Positions 22,598 through 35,200 of a stretch of 64,000 nucleotides of DNA are shown here, piece by piece. Within the stretch, counting starts at the first letter, position 1. Each line of letters begins with the position of its first letter. The DNA comes from Nereocystis luetkeana (lineage: Eukaryota; Sar; Phaeophyceae; Laminariales; Laminariaceae). Location of the stretch: NCBI GenBank assembly GCA_031213475.1, contig JARUPZ010000004.1:1126501-1190500 (forward strand). The letters run 5' to 3'. The notes beneath the pieces are model-generated. The model ran no database searches, was not told the DNA's origin, and saw only the letters and a list, made by a program, of their open reading frames with translations. A program made the position numbers and the translations under genes.

Positions 22598-24089
22598 GTT
22601 AATGCCAAGAGGATTAGTAATATTTTACCTATATTGGGGTCCAGGTACTGCATAGCGATGGCGACTAAAACTACGCCAAGGCGCGTCTTTATGGGCCTTC
22701 CGGGGGGGGCGCGCAGCAGTACGAGTAGTACCGCGATGCATGCGTGTCGTCGATAGATGCCCTTGCATTGTAGCTCTGGCGCACCCCCTTCCTCTGCAGC
22801 CCGGGCTTATCGGTGTTACCGGCGGCGGAACTGTCATTTTTTTTCTTCGCCTTTCCCCCTTTGAAATCCTACAGGGGTTAAGGACGGCACCCACATTTTT
22901 GGGGGCAAACTACTTGAAAAATTCTGGGGTGTTTGTTTCCGTATGCACTAGAAAAAAAAGGTTGCGGTGTCATGGTTGTAACACCGGAATGCGGCGAGGC
23001 AGTGTGGGACGGACCCTACTTCTGTTGTTTTGCGGGTTGTCTCTGGCTATACTTTGGATCACTCACACATTCCACGACGAGTTGAGGAGTGTTTTCGTGG
23101 GCTGATTGTTGTTCATATCATGTGATGATGTTTCTGCACTTTGATCAGCACAGGAGCCACATTCATTTGATGACATTATGTTGAAACAAAAAAAGCACGT
23201 CAGCCGCTGTTTTCCACCGGTATACAGATAGCATCGTAGGAACCAACGGGCCGGGCTTTGGCATAAATCGCAAGAAGTCAAGGCGGCATGAAACACTAAG
23301 TTAGAGAAAAAAAGGTGTTTGATGCCCACAGTTTTCCTATTTGCCACAAGTTAGACTGCGCCCATTATTTGGGTACAAACGACAGTATTTGTGGATATAC
23401 ACTGCTGTAGATTCGAGTGTTTTTTGCAGCGGGAACACGGTTAATATGCTGACTGCACATCAGCGACTGACTTTCTTTATGCTTTCTCCCAAATTAGTTA
23501 AATCACACGATTGATTATGTCTCCCCGCGGCTGCCAAGGACATCGCACTATTGGCCCCTTGGAGCCTTCAACGATAAAAAGTGTCGAAAACATGTGGCGG
23601 TTACAGCGCCGGCCCCACGATGATGCGGGCTGGGCAGCCGAAGTAGGGGGTGGCACCCCAGCCCCAACTATACTATTTGCGCCGCATGATGCAACTACTA
23701 CTGTAGTACGCTGCACCCTTTCGTTTGACGGGTGATATTACTGACCGCACCTAGGCACCTAGTTTGGTCTTGGCATCTACTGTACATCTGGCCCCCAACG
23801 CGGTTGATTCATCTACAATAGCAACAGCAGCAAGCAGCGGCACTGTAAACCTATATTATGCGTAAACCTGGTAGGGGCTGCAGTAATAGTATTGTGTATT
23901 TTGTGACGACTCCATCGGCAAGAGGGACCGAGTCCCGCCCGCCCACCCCCAACCCTCCCTTTCCGTACGATTAGCATACAGAGTACAGTATAGTTATAGC
24001 CCCAGAGATCTTCAACCTGGGTACACTCCAAGGCCGACCTCGTACGAACTACTCGTAGGCTACACCTCCTCCGACCCCCCCCTCCCCTC

Positions 24090-24156
24090 CCCATCTGTGA
24101 TCGTATAACTACAGCCATGCATGATACCGAGTACGCCTCCCCCACCCCCCCCCAAT
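24090..24156 (+). mobile_element. SINE-like family J, tail fragment
   Basis: CAGCCATGCATGATACC then GAGTACGCC and a C-run. It shows the family tail again without the body. Confidence 0.55.
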
Positions 24157-26277
24157 CTGTTCGGCTGTGTTTTTTATTGGGAAAAGATGAACGACGTGCC
24201 ACGTTGACAACTTTGGGCAAGTTGGAATTGTTTAGATCAGAGCATGCGGGACACTTGTATAAAAGGCAACCTTTTCATCGACCACCTGACGACGAGCGTT
24301 GTGAGGGGAAGTGAAGGGAGAACTCCACGACGAGGAAATAGTACAAATTAATGAGAACGTCTGATGATGGAGACCGCCTTGCAGGGCTTATCGTAGGCTT
24401 TTTCTTTCTTGGGTGGATAGTTTGATCAGACTCTCTTGCCAGTAAGTAGCGCATACTTGTTGGCTGATCTTCACAGAGTCAAGCTCAGGCAGGGGTCTAC
24501 AGAGATATATTGGCACGTGGCGTCGACAACAGGACGTGAGGATCGAACCAATCCACCTAAAGGCTTCTAAAACCCGTTCCCTGCCGGAGGCGTTTTTTTA
24601 CCGCAAGTATACGAGTACAGAACAGAAAACCCGAGGAGTACCTACTATACCTGGTATTTGTAAAATGTGAAACGGTAATATCGCGGAGGGTATCCCGCTT
24701 CAAGCTTCAACTAACTACGGGACCACCAAGAGGCTAGAAGACACAGGAGGGAGGGTGGGTGACAGACTGACGCCTCCAGTTATCGTAGCGCCGGGATGGA
24801 GCATAGACACGGCTTATTAGAGCCATATTACAAGTGCGAGATAATTTTAGGGTAGATGAGAGCGCAAAAACGCAGCACAGGATTGAATGGTGGAACAACA
24901 ACAGTAGTATCGGGTGGCGTGTAGGAGCTCTTCGTAGACTGCTACGTGTACAATAGGCTTCCTCACAGCAGTGAAGTACTGGTACGCGACAGCACTTTAG
25001 AGTTTCGCAGAGATTGCGAGAGCAATACTCTCTGGCTCGACTTTTATTTATTGGTAGCGCGAAACATGCCGAAAACATGTTATATACTCAAAATATTAAT
25101 ACGAGTAGTCAACATGATATATGTATGTAGGGCACAGCTTGCCTCACAAAATATGAATTCGAGCCCCAAAGTCGCCAGCACTGTCTATCAATCAACAATC
25201 AATCATCAGCCGACAACGACAACACCCGCCGAATCGTGAGAGAGGGGAGAGATAACCAGGCCGGGAAGATCACCAAAGACAAGCTTCTGGGACAGTTGGG
25301 AGTGTATACCACAGGTATTAATAGTAGTCGTCGTTAGTCGGTACGTACACAAAGTACACGAATCAGCAAACAGCAAGATATTCTCCAAGATATATATGTG
25401 TGAGGTCGTCACCCCGTCCATTATGAGACAACAATAGTGGCAGCAGCAGCACAGCCAACAGCAGCAGTGTGTGCCATGATACTGCTGTAGGTGCTCACAG
25501 CATCTTGACCGCTTGTTCACGACCCGCCGGATAGCGCGGGCCAAGTTGTATATTAACGCAGTGCATCCCCGCCCCTTCATGCGCCCATGGATCATGACCA
25601 CATTATTAACCACATGACGACAAAGGACAAACGGAATCCCCTCCAAATTCCGAAACGGCACAAACAAATTTCGAGAGTTCCTCCGTGTTCGGGATAAATG
25701 AACCAATCATATATGTCACCGGGCGGTGGGGCCAGCATCTGAGCATTTGAGCATCTACCCTGATCCCCAAGACCCCTGCACTTGAGCATCGCGCAGCCGC
25801 CTACAAGAGCAGAGGGACGGGAAAAGTTCCCCTCACAGAGAGATATCTTGTCTAGTAAGAAGGTTCCTCGTGCTTCGGTCTACTTATCACTGATTTCCCG
25901 GGGCCGCAGGTACGCTTGCCCCAATACATGGAATGTCTGCAGGCTAACGGGCCTGCAGGTGTAAGGATCCGACCCTTACCCCTTGTCACCATCCGGATAG
26001 TTCGGCAAGTTCGCAGGCGCCGGCCACCCTAGTGGGTAGTGTGGACCCAGTCTCGCCTTTCCTGTCAAGCCCTAGGCAGTCGTGTTGACATTGAGCCTGC
26101 TGGTGGCATGGCGCTTGTGTTGGCTACCGACGGTCGTTTGCTTCTACTGCTTCCGAAAACAAGATAGGATAGGATCACCTAAACCGCCGCTTGTAAAATC
26201 GAGTCTCTGCTGCTGTGCTGTCTGTGCTGCTGTACTCTTGCTACGGGCGCGCTTAGGCGTGGGTGCTTCTACTTCGC

Positions 26278-29200
26278 ATGGCTCCCTCTAAGAAGAAGGC
26301 CGCCAGGGGTCCACCGAAAGCGGACAATGTGGCTGGGGGATCTACCGCGGCGGGGTCGGCAGCTCCCTCGCAGGCGTCGTCGACTCGCGCCGCCTCGAAA
26401 CAGCAGCCGGTTCAGCAGCCTGCTGTGTCTAGCAGACCAAAGCGGAATGCAGAGAAGAGATTCTACGATGATATCGAGGACAACAAACCGCAGCATCTGA
26501 GCACTAGGGGTCCAAAGAAAAAGAAAGGTGGGAGTGGGGCTATGATTGATACGCACGCACACGGACGAGGTGGTGGTGGTGTCGCTGCTGCTGCCTCGAC
26601 CCCTGTATTAGTCGTAGTCTTTGGTTTTTTGCGAGCCGCCGCTGCTATGGAGGTGCTGTTTGAATGTCCCTTGGGAACGACGAGCGAAGTGCTGCTGCTT
26701 CTACTGCTGCTGCTGTTGCTGCTGCTGTTGCTTGTTTCGGTGGTGGCTGTGCTCGTTGCGCCGCTTCTGGGATCGTATCATACCGTGCTCACAGCAAAAT
26801 CCTGCGTTGATGATACAGACTGGGAGACGGATCTCAATTCTAGTGCTGTCGTGTACCCCTCTGAAGCGCGAGCCTTCAATAGCCTGTTTAGGCGTTGTCC
26901 GGAGTCTCTGTCGAGTCTACTTTGGGCGCATTCTCGTGTACAGCAGTAGCATACAAAAGCCCAAGCATCGGCTGTGCCTTCCTTCGTACCTGGTACATAC
27001 AGTACGGTGTTCGAATGATGCCCGATCACGCGATCATCCTCCGTCCATCCTCCTCGTTTGTACTGCATGCGTTGCGTCGAAGAGTCGCAAATGCGAGTAA
27101 AGCAGTATGCGAGTGCACGCACGCGCGCCGACCCAGCAAAACCAACAAAACTCGAGAGCGTCCCCTGCCCCATGGAAGACGGCACGACAGCCGCGAAGGA
27201 TCATCTCGATCGCTCAAAGGCAGCGTTGATTGTCGACAGCGACACTCATCAGTCTCGGAAAATACTCTCTTATCTCCTTGATCTCGGCAGTTTCTCCGTC
27301 GAAAGTACCACGCTCTGTCCGTAAATGTAAGCACCACATGAATATAAGTATGATCATAAAAATGTCCTTAAATTTCCATACGAGAGTGGTATGATAAGCT
27401 TTGGATAGGTCGACGTAACAGCAGGATCATGCTGTTCCTTTGTCATTATTCGGCACGAATCGTATTGTATGTATCACAGATCAGGTGAGGCACCCGATTC
27501 TCGTTCGATCTCCATCGGCTCGGTCGTTTCGCGATGGCATGCCTGTGCTTGCCGCTCTGCGATCGATTGATTATTTCCCACCAGGCCTCATCACATGTTC
27601 ACTCTCGCTCGGAGAATGCAACGCCTGATGCACAACATTATGGTTCAGCTTTTTTCAGAGTTTTTGAACTGAAACGCCATACCAGGTACCAGGTACTTTT
27701 TTGCTTGGTACCAAGTGGTACTCGTAGTACGTACCTGGTACATTTTAAGTTTGGCTGCACATTCCTGTGGGTTTGGCGCAATTATTGGCGGTATTCGCCT
27801 GTCCGGAAATTTAAGCACCGTTGTTTGTACTAATATCCAAAAGTACGAATACTAATATCCTAACCGCCATTAAATTTTCGGACAGAGTGGTATGTACGAC
27901 TTCGTACGTGTCGTATAACACTATTATACCAGTACCTGGTATTTGTTTTCTGTACCAGGTACGTATCTACAGCAGTAGTACTCGTACGCGTATTATTTAT
28001 AACAGTCGCTTGCTCGCTGTTGCGCTGAAAAGTACTTGCAAATGTACCACTGTCCGGAATTTTAACGACTGTTTGCTCATTAAGATGAATTCCCAAACGC
28101 TACTATTTTTTCCGGACAGAGCGGTTTTCAACTTTGAACACATATCCCAATCACGCAGGATATATACGAAGTGCTGCACATATCGCACGAGTTCGTATAC
28201 AAATAGTGCGTACGTACATACCAGTACTGCCTGATACCTGGTGCCTGGTACGTTCGTAATATTAATAGCGGTATTATAGTATTGTACGTATGGTTACGGC
28301 CAACGAAAAGTGCTAATGGCGCATTAGCCAAAAGTGTGAACGGCAACGCAAATGTTGAAAGGCTTGAATACAGGGGATGGGACACTGTCACCCCCTCTCA
28401 GGGAAAAAAGGGGTTTCCAGTACATATGGAGACATTTTTCCACCAGAGGGGCTATTTTTACGTATTCGGTCTTACTCACAGCTAATGTACGAGTATTGCA
28501 TCGTAGTTTTAAGTTGAAAAACAGGGGATTTGGGGATTCAATAGCCTAGCCCAGTAACTACGTAGCCCAGTAACTACATAGCCCAGTAACTACGTTACGG
28601 GGACTTCCAGTAATCTACGTTACTGGGGCTTTATAAATCCATTTTATGAAATTTCGCGAACGGCAAGAATTTTGCGAACGGCGCTGGGGTTGCGATTTCG
28701 AGGGTACACGTTGCGCACCACACGCATCCCTGCTATTCATATACGAGTATTAATGGTGCGAGTACGAAGAACCGTCAGTATTTGGGTGTGGTACGAGTAC
28801 CAGGTTCCGGTAACCGTCACCTGGTACCAGATACCTGGTATGTGGTATTGTACCCTAGTACCAGGTACCTGGTATGTAGTAAGGTCCACTGCTCGCGATC
28901 TTTCGAGATTTCATACTACAAGGTGTAACTCGCGCAGCAGGATGCTGTAAATTGTCGTCGTCAAACTTGTGTGCGCTGATGCGTTTGGATAACTGTACCA
29001 GCCATTGTAAAGGGTGAGCTCTATCGCAAGGACGAGGCACCCGCGAACGTACCCTCCATTTTTGCAGAAATCACTACGGTATGGTTAGTGCTACCTCGAA
29101 AACGAGGCACCCCCGAATTTACAGCAGTAACCCCCCGCCTGGATACCTCCCTATCATCCAGCCGCTGCCGCAGACAACGTTCCCACAGCGGCGGCAGCGG

Positions 29201-32200
29201 TTTCAGTAAGTACTTGAAAAAAAAATAAAATGGTAGTGCTTTTTCAAGAACGAGGGACACGAAAGCTTATCAACCCAACCCAACCCAACCCAACCCATTC
29301 TCCCTCCCCCGTGGATTATTCCGAATCACCCGACCGCCACCGCAGACAGCACAGCAACGGCGGCAGCAGCAGCTGCAGCAGCGGCTGCAGCCGCAGCCGC
29401 GGCAGCGGCCTCCAGCAGCGACGACGCATCCCCCAGCGATGACAGCAGGGGCCAGCAACAACGAAAATCTAGCTCGAACGTGGGACGAAAGGGTGGGAGC
29501 GGCGGCGGCGGCGGCGGCGGCGGTAGCGTTGGGGGTTTCGGTGGCGGCGGAGGAGGCGGTAGCGGAAAAAGTGGCGGTAACGGCGGAGGTGGTGGAAAGG
29601 GAGGTCGAAAAAGACGCAAAGGGGAGGCGGCGCACTCTGCGAACGGAGGGCGCCAACGAGGCGGTGGAGGCGCGAGCGCGAGCGCGCAGTACGGCGACGA
29701 GGGAAGAGAGATTGGGCAAGGGCGGGAGGAGATAGCGAAGAGAAAGGGGCAAGAGGGAGGGGATGTGAGCGGTAGGCGCGGGGGGCAGAGGGAGAATGCC
29801 GGGAATGGGCGGCGCCAGCGTAGGAGAACGGCAGGCACCGGCTGGCGCGGGAAGTTTTTGGAAGAGGATGATGAGGACGAGGAAGAGGAGGAGGAGGAGG
29901 AAGAGGAGGAGAGGGGTCCGAGCAGGCAACGGCAGAGACAAAGGCAGAGGCAGAGGCAGGGGCAGCGGCAGCGGCAGGGGCGACAGCGAGCGGGTTACGA
30001 AGAGGAGACGCCGGAAGACGTCTGGGTACAGTGTGACACGTGCAAGAAGTGGCGCAGGCTGCCCGACTTTGTGGATCCGGATGAGCTGCCGGCGAAGTGG
30101 CACTGCGAGATGAACAAGTACGACGAGGACAGGGCGTCCTGCAGGTGCGTGCTTTGTATCATACAAGTTGGTCGCTGCCAGAAAAGTTGGTTTCATACCG
30201 TACCATACCTTACCATACCATGACATACCATACAATACCATACCATACCATACCATACCATACCATACCATACCATGACATACCATACCATACCATTTTC
30301 GGAAGAATTGGCCGTCGGTATACACGTGTGCACGTCGCGGAAGAGATAGCAGACTCCACGAGCACGAGGCACTACCGTAGCTGTCAGGCTAGCAGCTAGC
30401 ACTAGTTGTTGTTGTTGTTGTTGTCGTTTTGATAGTTGTTTTTCGTTTCCTTGCGGCTGGCGAGTTTCGTCTTTGTCTTGCGGGGAGCGTTTTTTTTCTC
30501 GTTTTCTGGCTTGTCGTCGCGAAGAATTTTCTCTTGAGGAGCGAGCGATTTCTGGGTTAAGATGGGCGGAGCCGATGCTCGTGGTGGAGATCGACCAGCT
30601 GTGTATGCTTGGTATCCGGGTGTTTGCGAAGGATTAAGTTCGGTTGAGTGGCTTATGGTCTGTTCCCTGTATAAAAAGCAATCCCAACCAGCGAAAAAAT
30701 GATTCCGGGGAGGAAAAGTGACCGTAATGGCGTTTTTTAACCTTGAGGGTTCTTGTGTTGGGTAACTCTGTTGGGTGGTTGGCAAACGGAGCAACTCCTG
30801 AATTCACGTCAGTTGCTCCTTTATTTCGGTTTCATGTATTCGTGTAGCCTAACCCTCTGCCGGAATGGATTATCGTAAACACCGTTTTGGCAGTCGACCA
30901 CATGCTCTGGCAAGGGGGCACCCACTTTTCCCCTTACTTAGCCGCGCGTCCCGTTGGTCGTTGTGCGCAAAGAGGGGGGAGGAGCTGTAAAAAAAAAAGT
31001 CACTGACAAAAACGGACGTCAAGGAAATAAATAGGAGCAACCCGATGAGGATTCCCATGGCTTACACTATTATTAGGTATACAAGGTATAACATTGTAAA
31101 GACATACGCACGGGAACCCAACGATATTGGGTAGGGTCCTGAGTGCCCTCACGGAGCCCCTTCAGTCAGAACTGGTTTGGAAAAAACATGTCACTGGGAA
31201 ATGCTCCTACCCCTATGATCTCGCCACGCGCCCTTTCGATAGGAAAACCAATGTCACGTGGCTACCATCAAGATATGCTCTCAATTATTCATACCCAGAA
31301 TGTCAACCAACACGCTTTCTTGTCTCTCACGACGAAACCACGGATTGTGATTGGTTCGTCTTCCTGGTCCGCCGTGTTCCCTCTCCTTCTCGTCGTCAAT
31401 AGACGATCTCTGAAATAGTTTCTGGTTTCGTCACGCCGCTTCCAAAGCTGAGTATCAAAGCTCAACCGGCCGAACTCAGCAGCTGACGTGAGCACAACAT
31501 GTTTTTGCAAAAAGTTCCTGTTTTGTGTTTTCTTTTCCCCGTTGTTGTTCGCGGTTTTCTCGTCTGCCCCTAGCCCCTACCCCCCTCCCCTCCTTACCCC
31601 CACCCCACCCCCCGACGAGTAATACGGTATTATGCGCAGAACTGGGATTGTACCCACTTGAGACAAATAAAAACTTGAGAAAATTGAAATGGCAATATAA
31701 AGTAAGGAACATGCCAAAAAGGAGCTGGCATAAGGTGGGATAGCGTAGTGGAGAAAGTGTAAGTATGGCCGGATATAGGAAGAAACCAAAAAGGTGTGAT
31801 GTCTCTAGAGGAGTTTGGAAGGTACAAGACAGAGAAGTAGAAGAAATGATAGAAATAAGGAAAAGGCTAGCGCTAAGAAATAAGGTCAATTAAGAGAAAC
31901 ACGCAGAGATATGCGGGGGGTTAAGCGGAGGAATAGGAATTAAAACGTATTTGCACGACCCAATAGACTTCGCGAAAATGCTGAAACTGCGATTTCGTGT
32001 AGGGGACCTGGACCTGCCACAAAGAAGAGGTATTCCAGTAGCTCAGATGAGAAAAAGTAGATGCACAGATGTGCCCGTGTGGCATAGCAATAGAGAGTAG
32101 AATCACATAGTAGGAGAATGTGTAATGTGCAAGGAGGAACGGGATGTATTAGAAGATATGAGGGAAATAGACGAATGTGACATGGAGAAGTTTGGTACAC

Positions 32201-35200
32201 TAGATAGCAGCGATAAAAGGATCGCTATCCTAGGAGATACATGGTGGCCACATGCACAGGAAGGGGATATGACTCGCAAAACGTTTCTATGTAATATACT
32301 GAAGTGTTGAAACAACGTATTTGAGCGCCCAACTGTTGGAGGTGGATCTGTAAGGCGTAGGAACGGTGCCCCGTCACGAAAGGGATGCGTGGTCAATGGC
32401 CAGATGACTAGGGCAGGCAACAAATGAGTACGCCCCCACCCCACCCCACCCCCCGGACCCCCACCCCCGCCTCCTCATCCCCCCACCCACCACCCCTCCC
32501 TTGCCCCTACCCTGTCCTACCCCCCGCCCCCCCCCCGCCAAAGAGCAAAGCAAGAGTCGGCTACTAATACAACTAGGGCGGAAGAAGTCAGGAGTCTCCG
32601 CGAGCGCGCGCATCAGCGCCAGCAGCAGCAGCAACGCGCGGGAGGAGGAGGAAGAGGGCGTGGCGACGGCGTCGGCAATGACAGCGATGATTTCCATCAG
32701 GCGGTGTCTGATGAGGAATCCAGGGAGAAAGACTCTAATCTTCGGCGCTTCCTGAGAGGCTGGGCGCGACGCCTCAGGTATACGCCTTGCCTCCCGATCC
32801 GTTGCTGCGCGCATCACATGTGAATACCTTGTGAAATACTACTATGTCCCGAAATTTAAGCACTGATTGGTTTAACAAGTGGTGTGAAACCGGTGCTTAT
32901 ATAATGGGACAGAGTGGTACCAGGTATCACACTGTTTGCAACAGTGCCTTATGAAATATATCACAAATATGACACTGACTGTCTGTTCATAAGAGTACCG
33001 TATGTGCGTCACTCTGTTAATGCCAGTACCGTACGAAATATCACACTATTACGGGGGTCCATATTAAATAGGGCTTGCGGTACACACAAAAACCTCTATG
33101 TTTTCCTATTTTTACTAACAATATTTGGTCCTATTTACTATGGTCCCCCGTAATGTTAATAACAGTACCGTATGAAGTATCGCACTATTAATAACAGTAC
33201 AGGACAGCACTTCTTTTTCACGACTGCAATACGTATCCCACACTAATTTCAAGTACGTCCCCAAAGATGTTTTTTCGATCATCACGCGGTCAAGACCCAA
33301 GAAAACCATCATTTTGTACTTAGGGCCAATGTATACGTACGATTCGGCCTTCCTACCGGTAGAGGTTACCACTATGCCCCTCTATACAAGGACCGTTCGA
33401 ATACAATATTAATATACAAACGGTCCCTTAAGTTCGGGATAGAGTTGTCCCCATAGTTCGGGATAGAGTGGTCCTTATAGTTCGGGACAGAGTGGTCCTT
33501 GTAGTTCGGGACAGAGTGGTCCTTATAGTTCGGGACAGAGTTGTCCCCATAGTTCGGGACAGAGTGGTCCTTATGGTTCGGGGCAGAGTGGTCCTTATAG
33601 TTCGGGACAGAGTGGTCGTTATAGTTCGGGACAGAGTGGTCCTTACAGTTCGGGACAGTAGTCCTTATGGTTCGGGGCAGAGTGGTCCTTATGGTTCGGG
33701 TCCTTATGGTTCGGGACAGAGTGGTCCTTGTATTTCGGTCCTTGTATTTCGGGACAGAGGGGTCCTTATAAATCGGGACAGAGTGGTCCATATCGTTCAG
33801 AAAAGAGTGACCCTTATAGTTCGGGATGGAATGGTCCTTGTATTTCGGAACAGAGTGGTCCTTACAGCTCGGGACAACCACTCTGTCCCTCAATATAAGG
33901 TCCGCTCGGATACAATGTTAATGTACAAGAAGTCTTTGTATTTTCGGACAGAGCGGTCCTTCTAGTTCGGGACAGAGTGGTCTTTATCATTCATAACAGA
34001 CTGGTCCTTATACTTCGGGACAGAGAGTGATCGTTATAGTTCGGGACAGAGTGGTCCTTATAGTTCGGGACAGAGAGAGTGATCGTTATAGTTCGGGACA
34101 GAGTGGTCCTTATAGTTCGGGACAGAGTAGTACCACTTTGTCCCTCAATATAAGGTACGCTCGGATACAACATAAATATACAAACGGCATTTATATTGCG
34201 GGACAGAGCGGTCCTTGTATTTAGCCCAGCTTCGACAAAACGATGGACAGCCCACACTAATAATTATATTAATGCGTGTAGCTGCTGGCTTCACCCTCGT
34301 TCTTACTGCAGAAATTTCCCCGACGGTCGGGATGAAGTCAAGAGGCCTGTTTCGATGTTTGGACGCATGCTGCATACGGTAGTGGTGCACCCGCTATTAT
34401 CAGAGCCCCCTCACTCGACCTTAACCCTTTTAGAACTGCAGTCCCGTTTTGGGGACAGACCACTCAAAATCCAAGTAGTTTGACCCCCAAACGGGACTGC
34501 AGTCCTACGAGGGTTAAGGAGCTTTGCGTATGTCCCACCCCAAAAACAATGATCCCAAGAAAATATGGTACACCTAATTCGGTGGGCAGTACCATAGCCT
34601 CGGTCTGTACGAAGTGAAAAATATTGTATGAACGCACGATGCTATTGTGTGTTTGGTATGTTAGTTCCTTTTTTGTTGTTGAGAAGGTGCATCAGGCCTA
34701 GTGACGGTTTCGCCAAAAACAGTTATTATGCCTCTATCGCAGCGAACGATTTTCAACCATTCTGTCCAGAAGCAGGGCCAAGGTCTGGTCAGCCTGACAT
34801 CAGAGGGGGTGATATCAAATCAAATCGTAACTCTTGCTTGCGGTTAATCCTTGTTTCCGTTGCATCCCCTCCCGATCCGTACGGGCCACGTGTTTCCGAT
34901 TTTGGCATTTGCTGATTTATCGTTTCCTGTTTTCGGTAGCCGACTTTCGGTTTCAGATTTTCCGTTTCTGATTTGCGGTTTCTGATCCGTTTTCCAGTTC
35001 CGTTTGTTGCTTCTGGCTATGCTTTTCCCATGAGAGTAACCGGTTTGCGCATTCCGAATTGCGATGTCCGATTTTCGGAAGTCCGATTTTCCTGTTCTCA
35101 CCAGCAACAACCCGACCGATCGGTGTGTTTGTTTTCCGACGGCGCCCGATCGAAAACGATTCGGTTCGATTGCGGTCTGTTCTGTCCTGTTCTGCTCTGT

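Larger units (their letters stand above)
21689..26090. other. Intergenic stretch between patatin and CW genes
   Basis: Holds two MITE-B pieces, a K-family copy, a J fragment and many short palindromes. No convincing gene. A 166-codon frame on the minus strand (25706-25206) lacks recognisable features and ends in CAG-repeat translation. Confidence 0.5.

Noticed and set aside
24187-24314. Exon-like stretch after a J tail, first considered as the last patatin exon
   Set aside because: It is in phase with patatin exon 7, but 21186-21688 has clear patatin C-terminal motifs (GLPYLNPWRL and a helix), so this one is probably a chance frame after a C tract.
24535-24605. tRNA-like piece (minus strand, GGTTCGATCC)
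   Set aside because: B-box match without a matching acceptor stem.
29175-29208. 32-nt micro-exon between CW exons 1 and 2
   Set aside because: It has a CAG before and GTAAGT after, but including it breaks phase with exon 2; better seen as a duplicated pseudo-acceptor.
29273-29298. CCCAA run as an interstitial telomere repeat
   Set aside because: Pentamer, only about five units, not the TTTAGGG type expected for algae.
29270-30325. 351-codon minus-strand frame
   Set aside because: Antisense shadow of the GC-rich, low-complexity CW exon 2.
31127-31418. Two overlapping ~90-codon plus frames in CW intron 2
   Set aside because: Both frames are open, neither has recognisable motifs, and part resembles dispersed DNA near 14060 and 16610.
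33372-33965. 165-173 codon frames on both strands
   Set aside because: Products of a 24-bp satellite, whose unit length is a multiple of three.
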